DNA from: CAYMSO01 sp964393185
GTDB taxonomy: Bacteria > Patescibacteriota > Dojkabacteria > J137
NCBI GenBank assembly: GCA_964393185.1
Contig: CAYMSO010000002.1
Location: forward strand, 87,095 to 151,094
Direction: 5' to 3'
Length of the DNA: 64,000 nucleotides
Part shown: positions 36,717-44,539 of the stretch, in pieces
How positions within the stretch are numbered: position 1 is the stretch's first letter
How the letters are laid out: each line of letters opens with the position of its first letter
The notes under the pieces: generated by a model
Told to the model about the DNA's origin: nothing
The model's input: only the letters and a program-made list of their open reading frames with translations
The model's database searches: none
Translations under genes and position numbers: made by a program

Positions 36717-37124
36717 ATGAGCAATCGAGACCCAGACTTATCACGACCTGGTTCGGAAGAGAGGCCAATAGTAATAGAAAATTCCTTCACTAGTGACACC
36801 CAACCTATAATTGACGCTATCAGCCAAGCAATTAAAATCGCAATCATAGATAGATATGCATTCATAGATCATAGAGTTTTCAGCATAAGTCTTTCTAATC
36901 AGGAGAACGGAAAACCAGAACTTACTACAATCAAAATCAATGTAAAATTTAATGCACATCCTTATGCTGCCCAGCATTTTTGGAATACACTACTAAGAGA
37001 AATTCCGGGTTTTGAACCTACAGAAGATAATGTTGAATTGTTTATTCCTGTGAGAGTTCCATTTAATGAATGGTCTACTGCCGTGCCTAATACAGAAGAA
37101 GATGCAGATGATTCAGAAATATAA
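36717..37124 (+). CDS. Hypothetical protein, 135 aa
   Basis: Unrecognised soluble protein with an alternating strand/helix pattern (VFSISLSNQENG, LTTIKINVKFNAH, then the helix PYAAQHFWNTLLREI) and an acidic tail EEDADDSEI. A TATAAT is at 36686-36691. Its stop is immediately before the -35 of the alaS T-box transcript. Confidence 0.6.
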   Translation: MSNRDPDLSRPGSEERPIVIENSFTSDTQPIIDAISQAIKIAIIDRYAFIDHRVFSISLSNQENGKPELTTIKINVKFNAHPYAAQHFWNTLLREIPGFEPTEDNVELFIPVRVPFNEWSTAVPNTEEDADDSEI

Positions 37125-37153
37125 TTGAGTGCTAAAGTTAGTTTTGTTATAAT
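37125..37153 (+). promoter_or_regulatory. Promoter of the alanine T-box leader
   Basis: TTGAGT (37125-37130), a 17-nt spacer, and TATAAT (37148-37153). The predicted start is near 37160, at the base of the T-box stem I. Confidence 0.8.
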
Positions 37154-37159
37154 TTCCTA

Positions 37160-37430
37160 ACAATTTAGCAAAAGCATTGATTGGGAAGAGAAGTAATTCA
37201 TCCAATTTAAGAGAGATGACGGTAGGTGAAAGTCATTATTGCAAATTACTTCAGCCACCCATGAGCAGACTGCAAGAAAGACAAAAGTCACAAGCAGCTC
37301 CGAAAACTACATCGTTAAAGTAGGTTGTACAAAGTACAACAGAGGCTGTAACAGCAATGTTAGAGCGAATAAAGGTGGTACCACGGAAATCCGTCCTTTG
37401 TGTTTAATAAACATAGAGGACGGGTTTTTT
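37160..37430 (+). promoter_or_regulatory. T-box riboswitch, alanine specifier (GCC), with intrinsic terminator
   Basis: A complete T-box leader. Stem I has AAGTAAT/ATTACTT arms bordering the specifier loop with codon GCC at 37254-37256, and a distal AGAGA...GGTGAAAGTC motif. The conserved T-box sequence AAAGGTGGTACCACGG lies at 37371-37386, with the acceptor-binding UGGU at 37376-37379. The terminator stem CCGTCCT...AGGACGG (37391-37423) is followed by six T. Known mechanism: uncharged tRNA pairs at the specifier and UGGN bulge and stabilises the antiterminator. GCC is read by tRNA-Ala(GGC), and UGGU fits A73; both match the tRNA at 52774-52846. The regulated target is alaS, with a transposase gene in between. 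Confidence 0.93.
37391..37430 (+). terminator. T-box intrinsic terminator
   Basis: CCGTCCT pairs with AGGACGG, with an inner TGTTTA/TAAACA stem and the tail TTTTTT at 37425-37430. It overlaps the T-box antiterminator sequence. Confidence 0.9.
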
Positions 37431-37492
37431 GGGTTTTGGGTTGTGAGTTTTGGGTGTTGGGTTATGGGTTATGGGTGTTGGGTTAGGGATTA
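37431..37492. repeat. Heptamer array (G-rich on + strand) between T-box and transposase
   Basis: Read on the minus strand the units are CCATAAC, CCAACAC, CCAAAAC and TCACAAC. It begins right after the T-box terminator U-tract and ends about 35 nt before the RAYT start. Confidence 0.82.
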
Positions 37493-37528
37493 TTATCGAC
37501 AGTGCATAAATTGTGTTTTATTTAAAAT

Positions 37529-38014
37529 ATGGGCTATATTAAACGCAAAACACTTCGAAAACCGAGCCATAATTACAATGGAAAATATTCATATTTCATA
37601 ACAATTTGCACGAAAAATAGGAAGGAATTCTTCGGCAAAATTGTAAATTCGCAGATGAATTTAACCGATATAGGAGAAACTGCATTGCAATGCTGGAATG
37701 AAATACCAATTCATTATCCTGGTACAAAATTAGATAATTTCGTAATCATGCCTGACCACATACATGGAATATTACATTTAGAAGGAGTGGCAACGCATGC
37801 GTTGTCACTTCAATCCGAAAAGCGCAAATATGATAGATTACCACGTGTCATAGGTGGATTTAAATCAGCAGTATCAAAATTAATCCATCAAAAATTCCCT
37901 GATAGAAATTTTAAATGGCAACGTTCATACAATGATAAAATAATCATGAATGAATACGAATTAGAAAATGTCAGAAAATATATTATTAAAAATCCATCAT
38001 TAATCAAAAATTAA
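37529..38014 (+). mobile_element. REP-associated tyrosine transposase (RAYT, Y1/TnpA_REP family)
   Basis: A 161-residue single-domain HUH-Y1 transposase. It has YSYFITICTKNRKEFFG at the N-terminus, the HUH pair His77/His79 in MPDHIHGIL, and the catalytic Tyr about 134 in WQRSYNDKII, then NEYELENVRKYIIKNP. It is full length and intact. RAYTs act on single-stranded palindromic repeats and are usually domesticated. A 24-nt near-perfect palindrome (37786-37809) is embedded in frame at residues 86-94. The gene lies between the T-box terminator and alaS, bounded by oppositely oriented heptamer arrays, so its transcription should depend on T-box read-through. Confidence 0.92.
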
Positions 38015-38046
38015 AATTTAAAAAAATCATATATTAATAAAAGTCT

Positions 38047-40020
38047 ATGACAAACTCACAAATCTCAAACCACACAACCTCATTTAAAAACTCAAAACTC
38101 GAAACTCAAGACCACAAGTCATCAAAACAAATACGACACGACTTCATCAATTTCTGGACCTCAAGTCCTAGAAACGCAAAAGAAGTACCAAATGTTTCTC
38201 TTGTTCCAAACAACGATCCAACTTTACTTTTCGTTAATTCAGGAATGTTTCCAATTAATCCATATTTAGCAGGTCAGCCGCACCCATTGGGAACTAGACT
38301 TTGCAATTTACAAAGATGCTTGAGAACAAACTATGACGAAATGCTCGAAATTGGAGATAACAGGCACACATTAATGTTTGAAATGATGGGTAATTGGTCT
38401 TTGGGTGACTTTACAAAAGTTGATCAAATTCCGTGGATTATGGAATTCTGGGTTAAAGTTTGCGGACTTGATCCTAAAAGACTTTATGTTTCAGTTTTCG
38501 AAGGCAATGATGCTGCACCACGCGATGATTTGGCAATTGAAACCTGGAAGAAAACCTTCAGAGAGTATGGCGTTGAAGCAGAATTCTCAGATGATATAAC
38601 AAATATTCCAAAAGATCTAAAAGAAGGTGAAACATGGAAATATAGAATTTTCCCCTATGGTAAAAAGAAAAATTGGTGGCAAAGAGCTGCTGATGCACCA
38701 GGAGAATTAGGCGGCCCAACATCAGAAATGTTTTACGATATGGGAGAAATTATTCAACAACAGGATAAATATCATATTAATGATGATTCTGGAAGATTCA
38801 TTGAAATTGGGAATAACGTTTTCATGGAATATAAATTTAGCGAGGAAGGTAAATGGGTTCTAATGGACAAGAAAAATATTGACTTTGGTGGTGGATTCGA
38901 AAGAGTAGTTATGATTGTACAAAATAAAAAAGATATTTTCGAAACAGATGTGTATGAAGAAGTTCTGGGAGAAATTGAAAAAATCTCAGGCAAACCCTAT
39001 AAGAAAGATGGCACTGAATACGAAATGACTAAATATTTTAGGATTTTAGCTGATCATTCAAGAGCTGCAACATTTATTTTAGCTGACGGGGTTTTGCCTT
39101 CAAATAAAGATCAAGGTTATATTCTCAGAAGATTTATTCGAAGATTAGTACGTTATGGAATTATGCTTGGTATAGAAGGTAATTTTACAAAAACTCTTTC
39201 AAAAGCTGTAGTCAATTCAATGAATTATGCTTATCCGCACCTTAAAGAGAATGAAGACAAGATTCTAGAAGAAATTGAAAAAGAAGAAATTAAATTTAGA
39301 AAGACCCTGACTAATGGATTAAAAGAAATTAGGAAAATGATTGATAGCAAGGTAAATATAGATGGTAAAAAAGCTTTTTATATTTACGAAACCTATGGTT
39401 TTCCTTTAGAAATGACTTTAGATGAATTCAATATTTCAGAAGATTATCAAATTGAAGAGATAAGTAAAGAATTTAATGAAGAACAAGAAAAGCATAGATC
39501 ACAGTCAAAAGCAGGTGCAGAACAAAAGTTTAAAGGAGGCCTAGCTGATCAATCTGTAGAAACTACTAAACTGCATACAGCTCATCATCTGCTATTGAAA
39601 GCACTGCAACAAGTTTTAGGTTCAGAAGTTAAGCAACGAGGAAGTAATATTACAGGCGAAAGATTAAGAATTGATTTTAACTATGGAGATAAATTAACAG
39701 ATGAGCAGGTCAAACAAGTTGAAGATATAGTTAATCAAAAAATCGCAGAAGGATTAGCAGTAAAAAGAGTTGAAATGCCAAAAGATGAGGCTGAAAAAAT
39801 TGGAGCGCAAATGGAATTTGGACAGAAATATCCTGATACAGTTTCAGTTTACTTTATTGGTGCTGATGAAAATAATAAAGGCTGGTTCTCAGCTGAGTTC
39901 TGTGGTGGACCACATGTTAAAAATACTAAAGAAATTGGTGAAGGTGGAAAGAAATTTAAAATCCAAAAGCAGGAAAATGTAGGTGCAGGAACTAGGAGAA
40001 TTAAAGCTATTTTGCAATAG
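38047..40020 (+). CDS. alaS: Alanyl-tRNA synthetase, without C-Ala domain, repeat-derived N-terminus
   Basis: A 657-residue AlaRS that charges tRNA-Ala. The class II catalytic domain starts near residue 30 (RHDFINFWTSSPRNAKEVPN, then LLFVNSGM and GNRHTLMFEMMGNWSLGD-like motif 2). The editing domain keeps its zinc ligands HTAHH (about 510-514) and CGGPH (about 619-623). The protein ends about 35 residues after that, so the usual ~200-residue C-terminal oligomerisation/C-Ala domain is missing. The first ~25 residues (TNSQISNHTTSFKNSKLETQ) are translated from a heptamer array and are not AlaRS-like. The only ATG in reach is 38047. It is probably controlled by the upstream T-box through read-through. 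Confidence 0.95.
   Translation: MTNSQISNHTTSFKNSKLETQDHKSSKQIRHDFINFWTSSPRNAKEVPNVSLVPNNDPTLLFVNSGMFPINPYLAGQPHPLGTRLCNLQRCLRTNYDEMLEIGDNRHTLMFEMMGNWSLGDFTKVDQIPWIMEFWVKVCGLDPKRLYVSVFEGNDAAPRDDLAIETWKKTFREYGVEAEFSDDITNIPKDLKEGETWKYRIFPYGKKKNWWQRAADAPGELGGPTSEMFYDMGEIIQQQDKYHINDDSGRFIEIGNNVFMEYKFSEEGKWVLMDKKNIDFGGGFERVVMIVQNKKDIFETDVYEEVLGEIEKISGKPYKKDGTEYEMTKYFRILADHSRAATFILADGVLPSNKDQGYILRRFIRRLVRYGIMLGIEGNFTKTLSKAVVNSMNYAYPHLKENEDKILEEIEKEEIKFRKTLTNGLKEIRKMIDSKVNIDGKKAFYIYETYGFPLEMTLDEFNISEDYQIEEISKEFNEEQEKHRSQSKAGAEQKFKGGLADQSVETTKLHTAHHLLLKALQQVLGSEVKQRGSNITGERLRIDFNYGDKLTDEQVKQVEDIVNQKIAEGLAVKRVEMPKDEAEKIGAQMEFGQKYPDTVSVYFIGADENNKGWFSAEFCGGPHVKNTKEIGEGGKKFKIQKQENVGAGTRRIKAILQ
38048..38115. 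repeat. Heptamer array (C-rich on + strand) encoding the AlaRS N-terminus
   Basis: Units such as AACTCAC, AACTCAA and AACTCGA, opposite in orientation to the array at 37431-37492. The two arrays bracket the RAYT as an inverted pair. Confidence 0.75.
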
Positions 40021-40089
40021 AATACTACGATCTTGAGTTCAAGGTATCTTTTACTGTTTGAGTTTACTCTTTAAAAGTTGCTCTAAAAC

Positions 40090-40491
40090 TTACAGTTCTC
40101 GAACGCCGATATCCATAACTGGCTCGGACACATTTATAATGTTAAATACTTGATCGCAGCCTTCAAAATTAATGCTGCCCTGTGAACCAAGTTGTATGTT
40201 GTTAGTTGAATAATTAATCAATACAAATGGACCTATTCCAGTATGCAGGTCTTTCGAACTTTTTGCTGATGTGATATAAGTATCATTAAATTTGGCAACT
40301 TGCATGATTTTAAAAATAGCAAGACCTAGACTCCCACCCTCATGACTACTAACATTCATTACAAAAGAAGCATTAAAACACAATTGTCTGCCATCTTGAT
40401 CACTAACAGTTAAGTTTTTAACACACTGTCTATCCTCGAACATTTCGAAAAAAGCTTTTGCCTGCACATTGTTATTTGTTGCTAAATCCAT
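40090..40491 (-). CDS. Hypothetical protein, 133 aa
   Basis: Unrecognised soluble protein with several beta-like segments (QLCFNASFVMNVS, GIGPFVLINYS, GSINFEGCDQVFNIINV) and three cysteines, with no signal peptide. It is isolated between alaS (convergent) and the pilus operon (divergent). Confidence 0.55.
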   Translation of the reverse strand: MDLATNNNVQAKAFFEMFEDRQCVKNLTVSDQDGRQLCFNASFVMNVSSHEGGSLGLAIFKIMQVAKFNDTYITSAKSSKDLHTGIGPFVLINYSTNNIQLGSQGSINFEGCDQVFNIINVSEPVMDIGVREL

Positions 40492-40650
40492 TTATTGTGT
40501 TTAATTATTTTGAAACAGGAAATTATAGCAAGAAAATCAATTAACGTATTATGTCATTATCGAGTGACAGCTTGGCGAGATCGTATATATTATTTACTCA
40601 ATTATATTTTAGGCAAAAGTAAATCAAATCTACTAAATTTACAGAAAATG

Positions 40651-40679
40651 TTGACATCGCTATAAAGCATACATATACT
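40651..40679 (+). promoter_or_regulatory. Consensus promoter of the type IV pilus operon
   Basis: Perfect TTGACA (40651-40656), a 17-nt spacer, and TATACT (40674-40679). The predicted start near 40686 gives a leader of about 38 nt to the pilin ATG. It is the best -35/-10 pair in the window, fitting a highly expressed pilin. Confidence 0.85.
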
Positions 40680-40723
40680 AAATTAGTTTTAATTTACTAT
40701 TTATTTATTATATTTTTGTAAAT

Positions 40724-41167
40724 ATGAGTAATACACTCAAAAGCAAAAAAGGATTCACACTGGTAGAAATCCTTGTAGTAGTTGGTTTAATCGCTATTTT
40801 GGCAACCATTACTATTGTGGCCATTAACCCAGGAAAAAACTATAGAGATACAAGAAATTTAAAGCGAAGAGCACACTTATCAGAAATTCTTAGTGCTACA
40901 ACTCAATTTATTTCAGAAGAAGGAAATTCTGTAGCAGGATTAGGCTCTATTCCTGCATGCACAGGTACACCAGCAGCTATCGGAACAGGAGCTGGAAATG
41001 TTAACTTAGCAGCAGTTTTAGTTGATGAATACATCCCAGAAATACCTACAGATCCACAAGGTGGAACACAAGAAGATACAGGCTACGAAATATGCCTTAC
41101 AAGCCCTGGGGAAAGAGTTCAATTAAGAGCTCCTAGTGCTGAGGGTGAGACAATAGTAGTTAAGTAA
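40724..41167 (+). CDS. Type IV major pilin-like protein
   Basis: A 147-residue prepilin. The short basic leader MSNTLKSKKG is followed by the class III cleavage site G|FTLVE and the hydrophobic assembly helix (FTLVEILVVVGLIAILATI), with Glu at +5. The globular domain contains two cysteines (IPACTGT and GYEICLT) that could form the D-region disulfide. Cleavage and N-methylation would be by PilD. It is the first gene of the pilus operon behind the strongest promoter here and is followed by a long hairpin, so it is probably the major subunit. Confidence 0.88.
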   Translation: MSNTLKSKKGFTLVEILVVVGLIAILATITIVAINPGKNYRDTRNLKRRAHLSEILSATTQFISEEGNSVAGLGSIPACTGTPAAIGTGAGNVNLAAVLVDEYIPEIPTDPQGGTQEDTGYEICLTSPGERVQLRAPSAEGETIVVK

Positions 41168-41191
41168 ACACTAACTTAGAAAAAGTATTGA

Positions 41192-41230
41192 TGACCTTAA
41201 AATCATTCTTTAAGAATGATTTTAAGGTCA
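41192..41230. repeat. Perfect 19-bp inverted repeat between pilin and pilB
   Basis: Left arm 41192-41210 and right arm 41212-41230 are exact complements around a single T. There is no U-tract. It probably forms an mRNA hairpin that limits read-through or stabilises the upstream pilin mRNA. Confidence 0.85.
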
Positions 41231-41249
41231 TAGTTAATTAATTTTGAGT

Positions 41250-42620
41250 ATGAAGCTAGTTACTAATTTAGAAGGAAGCAGTTCAGACAAAAAAAAGAAA
41301 GTAGATGTATCGACCAGAACAGAAGATACAAAACCCACAAGTAGTGGATCAAGTTTTTATAATAAAGCCACAGAAAGCACAACTAGTGCACAAAATCATG
41401 CTCCTTATTCTGAGCCAGAAAAAACAGTTTATGCAAACACCGGTTCAGAACAAGGAGTAGGAGGGATCTTGAATGATTTAGTAGTAGTGGCATTAAATAA
41501 GGGTGCATCCGATATACATATCGAACCTACAGAAGAAGCAGTTGTAGTAAGGTACAGAATAGATGGCATACTTAGAGATGCATTTAAAATCGAAAAAAAA
41601 TACGAAGAATCTCTGATCTTCAAAATTAAAGTCAATGCCAAGCTAAGAACCGACGAACATTTCGCACCTCAAGATGGAAGAATTACTTTTGAAGTTGGCA
41701 AAAAAGTCGATACAAGAATTTCTATACTACCAACAACAAAAGGTGAGAAAGTAGTCATGAGACTTCTGTCTAAAGAAGGTAAGTCTTTTAAACTAGAAGA
41801 TTTAGGTATGGGAGAGGAGGATTTACTGAAAGTAACCAGAGCATATCTTAAACCTTACGGATCTATAATAGTATCTGGACCAACTGGTTCGGGAAAAACA
41901 ACAACTTTGTATTCTATTCTTCAGATAATTAACTCGAGAGATATAAACATTACTACAGTTGAGGATCCGGTGGAATACGAAATTGAAGGCGTTAATCATG
42001 TCCAAATTAATGTTAAGGCAGGTCTAACTTTTGCAAAAGGTTTAAGATCAATACTTAGACAAGATCCTAATATAATAATGATAGGTGAAATCAGAGACGC
42101 CGAAACTGCAGAAATTGCAACAAATTCGGCTATGACAGGCCACTTAGTGTTATCTACCATCCACACTAATGATGCCATCACAACCATTCCAAGACTAATC
42201 GATATGGGAGTAGACCCCTATCTAATTGCAAATACCCTAAATGTAGTGATTGCCCAGAGACTTGCGCGAAGACTTTGCCAAAAATGTAAAGTTGAATACA
42301 AAATTACACAAAAAGATTTAGATGCACTAAGTTATTATCGACCAGACTTAACCAAGCTTTTAAAACCTGAAGAAACAGTATTTAAAGAAACAGGTTGTAA
42401 AGAGTGCGCTTCTGGATTTAAAGGTAGAGTTGGTCTTTACGAAGTACTAGAAATCACCGAAGAAATGCAAAAACTTATTCTATTAAAAACCAGTACAGAC
42501 GAGATATTTAAAGTTGCTCGATCTAAAGGATTAAAGTTGATTGTTGAAGATGGAATTGATAAGCTAAGAAAAGGAATTACCAGTCTTAGCGAAGTAATGA
42601 GGGTTACTGCATTAAAATAA
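41250..42620 (+). CDS. pilB: Type IV pilus assembly ATPase PilB/GspE
   Basis: A 456-residue hexameric extension motor. Walker A is GPTGSGKTT (from about residue 210). The Asp box reads TVEDPVEYEIEGVNHVQIN, Walker B is NIIMIGEIRDAETAEIA, and the His box is TGHLVLSTIHTNDA. A zinc site lies in the C-terminal part (C-x2-C ... C-x2-C: CQKC, CKEC). The N-terminal MSHN/GspE_N domain is replaced by a short Ser/Thr-rich stretch. The ATG at 41250 is used; a TTG six bases upstream is less likely. Two repeat elements follow before pilC. Confidence 0.95.
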   Translation: MKLVTNLEGSSSDKKKKVDVSTRTEDTKPTSSGSSFYNKATESTTSAQNHAPYSEPEKTVYANTGSEQGVGGILNDLVVVALNKGASDIHIEPTEEAVVVRYRIDGILRDAFKIEKKYEESLIFKIKVNAKLRTDEHFAPQDGRITFEVGKKVDTRISILPTTKGEKVVMRLLSKEGKSFKLEDLGMGEEDLLKVTRAYLKPYGSIIVSGPTGSGKTTTLYSILQIINSRDINITTVEDPVEYEIEGVNHVQINVKAGLTFAKGLRSILRQDPNIIMIGEIRDAETAEIATNSAMTGHLVLSTIHTNDAITTIPRLIDMGVDPYLIANTLNVVIAQRLARRLCQKCKVEYKITQKDLDALSYYRPDLTKLLKPEETVFKETGCKECASGFKGRVGLYEVLEITEEMQKLILLKTSTDEIFKVARSKGLKLIVEDGIDKLRKGITSLSEVMRVTALK

Positions 42621-42732
42621 AAAACTACGAACTGAAGTTCATAGTTTTATGTTGTTAATGAAGAAGCTTAATTAAAAGACTAATCTCCATCCATTGGCTA
42701 AAGCCAATGGTTTTAAGATTAGTTTACAATAA
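42621..42732 (+). repeat. 112-nt two-hairpin repeat, copy A
   Basis: It begins on the base after the pilB stop. Hairpin 1 is AAAACTA-GAACT/AGTTC-TAGTTTT. Hairpin 2 is ACTAATCT ... CCATTGGC-TAAA-GCCAATGG ... AGATTAGT. The ending is TTTACAATAA. It is in direct tandem with copy B with no spacer. Confidence 0.92.
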
Positions 42733-42844
42733 AAAACTACGGACGTAAGTCCATAGTTTTATATTATTAAGTAAGAAGCTTAATTTGAAGACTAATCTCC
42801 TTCCATTGGCTAAAGCCAATGATTTTAAGATTAGTTTACAATAA
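42733..42844 (+). repeat. 112-nt two-hairpin repeat, copy B
   Basis: Same length and layout as copy A. The hairpin 1 stem is GGAC/GTCC instead of GAAC/GTTC, a compensated change. Hairpin 2 keeps both stems. It is followed by AGTAG as in copy C. Confidence 0.92.
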
Positions 42845-42932
42845 AGTAGCCAATTGAACTACACTCTATTATAAAAATTGCTCTACAAGCCACAACAAAA
42901 TCAATGGGCCTAAGAGTGAAACAATAAAAATT

Positions 42933-44081
42933 ATGTTTTGGAAAAAAAAGTCGAATTCTGCTCTGCAAGAAGAGCATGCACAAAGCAAACCAGACAAAAA
43001 GAAAAATGTAATGTCTGCTGAATTTCATATATTTGGAGTTTCTAAAATAGCTATTGCTTTAAGCATAAGACATTTATCCTTAATGCTAAAATCAGGACTT
43101 GCGCTGGGAGATGCAATTCAGATACTTGCCGAAAAAACTATTGACACTAGACTACAGAAAACATATTCAAAAATTTCTCAAAATATTCAATCAGGTATGA
43201 CTCTTAGCGATTCAATGAAAGAACATCCAAAAGTCTTTAGTGATATAGTCATATCCATTGTAAGTATAGGAGAACAAGGTGGAACCTTAGAGAAAAATTT
43301 AGAATTTTTGGCAGATTATTTAAAAAAAGGTCACGAACTAAGCAAAAAAGTTAAAGGTGCTTTGATTTATCCAGGTATAGTCTTTACTATGACAATTGTA
43401 GAAATGGTAGGAGTTATGTTTTTTATTTTACCTAAGCTAGAAGAATTATTTTCATCTTTCTCTAATATACCCAAATTTACGCAAGGTATATTGAACATTT
43501 CATTATTCATGAGAGAAAATGTGCTATTTATAGTAATAGGAATATTATTAATAATAACTTCCTGGATCGTGTTCATGCGAACGAAAAGAGGAAAGTACTT
43601 CAAAGATTGGATGTCTTTGAATTTACCTGTAATAAAAAGCCTAACTTCTAATAATATTTTGGCAACATTTGCAAGAACACTCGGTATACTCTTAGAAACA
43701 GGTATACCTATTGTTCACGCACTAGAAATCACTTCGAGTACAGTAGGCAATAGAATATACCAAAAAGCTCTAACGCAAGTACACGACAGCGTAAAATCAG
43801 GGCAGAACTTGGCTCAGTCGCTGGAGCAATTCGAAAAGTTATTCCCTCCAACCTTTACTAAGATGGTAGAAATCGGAGAAAATACCGCTTCGTTGGAAAC
43901 TAACTTAGGATACCTTTATGACTTTCATGCAAATGAAGTTGAAGATATTAGCACAAATCTTACAACCCTAATAGAACCCATATTATTAATCTTTATAGGC
44001 TCGATGATTGGATTACTAGCTATAATTATTATAGGGCCAATTTATCAATTTACTGGAAGTGTTAGTACAACTCCTACATGA
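42933..44081 (+). CDS. pilC: Type IV pilus inner-membrane platform protein PilC/GspF
   Basis: A 382-residue platform protein with two T2SSF repeats: the first RHLSLMLKSGLALGDAIQIL...MTLSDSMKEHPKVF, the second FARTLGILLETGIPIVHALEI...FEKLFPPTFTKMVEIGE. There are three spans (about 155-180, 200-225 and 355-378). It couples PilB rotation to pilin insertion. Its stop overlaps the next pseudopilin start by 4 nt (ATGA). It is separated from pilB by the tandem 112-nt repeats. Confidence 0.95.
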   Translation: MFWKKKSNSALQEEHAQSKPDKKKNVMSAEFHIFGVSKIAIALSIRHLSLMLKSGLALGDAIQILAEKTIDTRLQKTYSKISQNIQSGMTLSDSMKEHPKVFSDIVISIVSIGEQGGTLEKNLEFLADYLKKGHELSKKVKGALIYPGIVFTMTIVEMVGVMFFILPKLEELFSSFSNIPKFTQGILNISLFMRENVLFIVIGILLIITSWIVFMRTKRGKYFKDWMSLNLPVIKSLTSNNILATFARTLGILLETGIPIVHALEITSSTVGNRIYQKALTQVHDSVKSGQNLAQSLEQFEKLFPPTFTKMVEIGENTASLETNLGYLYDFHANEVEDISTNLTTLIEPILLIFIGSMIGLLAIIIIGPIYQFTGSVSTTPT

Positions 44082-44539
44082 AAGCTTTATGTTCGAAAAG
44101 AGGCTTTACATTAGTTGAGATGCTTATTGTTATGGGCTTACTTGTAAGTGCAACAGCCGTAATTATACCCATATCTGTAAAACTTCTTAGAAGCAATCGC
44201 ACAGAATCAGTAGCCAAAAGTGTCTATTCAGATACATTTCTTACGCAGCAGAATGCATACACAGGACTAGGTAATACTAACCACGGCATAGCATTCTTTG
44301 TTAACAGGTACGAAATATATACAGGCAATTCTTTAAGCGAAGCAACAAGTAAAGAAATAGTTTATCTTCCTAATAACGTAAGTATTATAAACATAAATTT
44401 TAATACCTCTAACGAAGTAAGATTTGCAAGAGGTGCGTTTAGACCAGTAGCTGATGGTAGTTTTATAGTGAGCGATGCCAGTAATTCTTACTTAATAACT
44501 ATTAACAAGGAAGGCGCAATTTTCTATGAAAAGATTTAA
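44078..44539 (+). CDS. Type IV pseudopilin (minor pilin)
   Basis: A 153-residue prepilin with leader MKALCSKRG, cleavage site G|FTLVE and the helix MLIVMGLLVSATAVIIPI. The globular domain is FimT/GspH-like in size. It overlaps pilC by 4 nt and the next gene by 14 nt, a tight translational coupling typical of a minor-pilin set that primes assembly. Confidence 0.85.
   Translation: MKALCSKRGFTLVEMLIVMGLLVSATAVIIPISVKLLRSNRTESVAKSVYSDTFLTQQNAYTGLGNTNHGIAFFVNRYEIYTGNSLSEATSKEIVYLPNNVSIININFNTSNEVRFARGAFRPVADGSFIVSDASNSYLITINKEGAIFYEKI

Noticed and set aside
37239..37601. 120-codon + strand open frame across the T-box
   Set aside because: It overlaps the T-box core, its terminator and the heptamer array; the RNA element explains the sequence.
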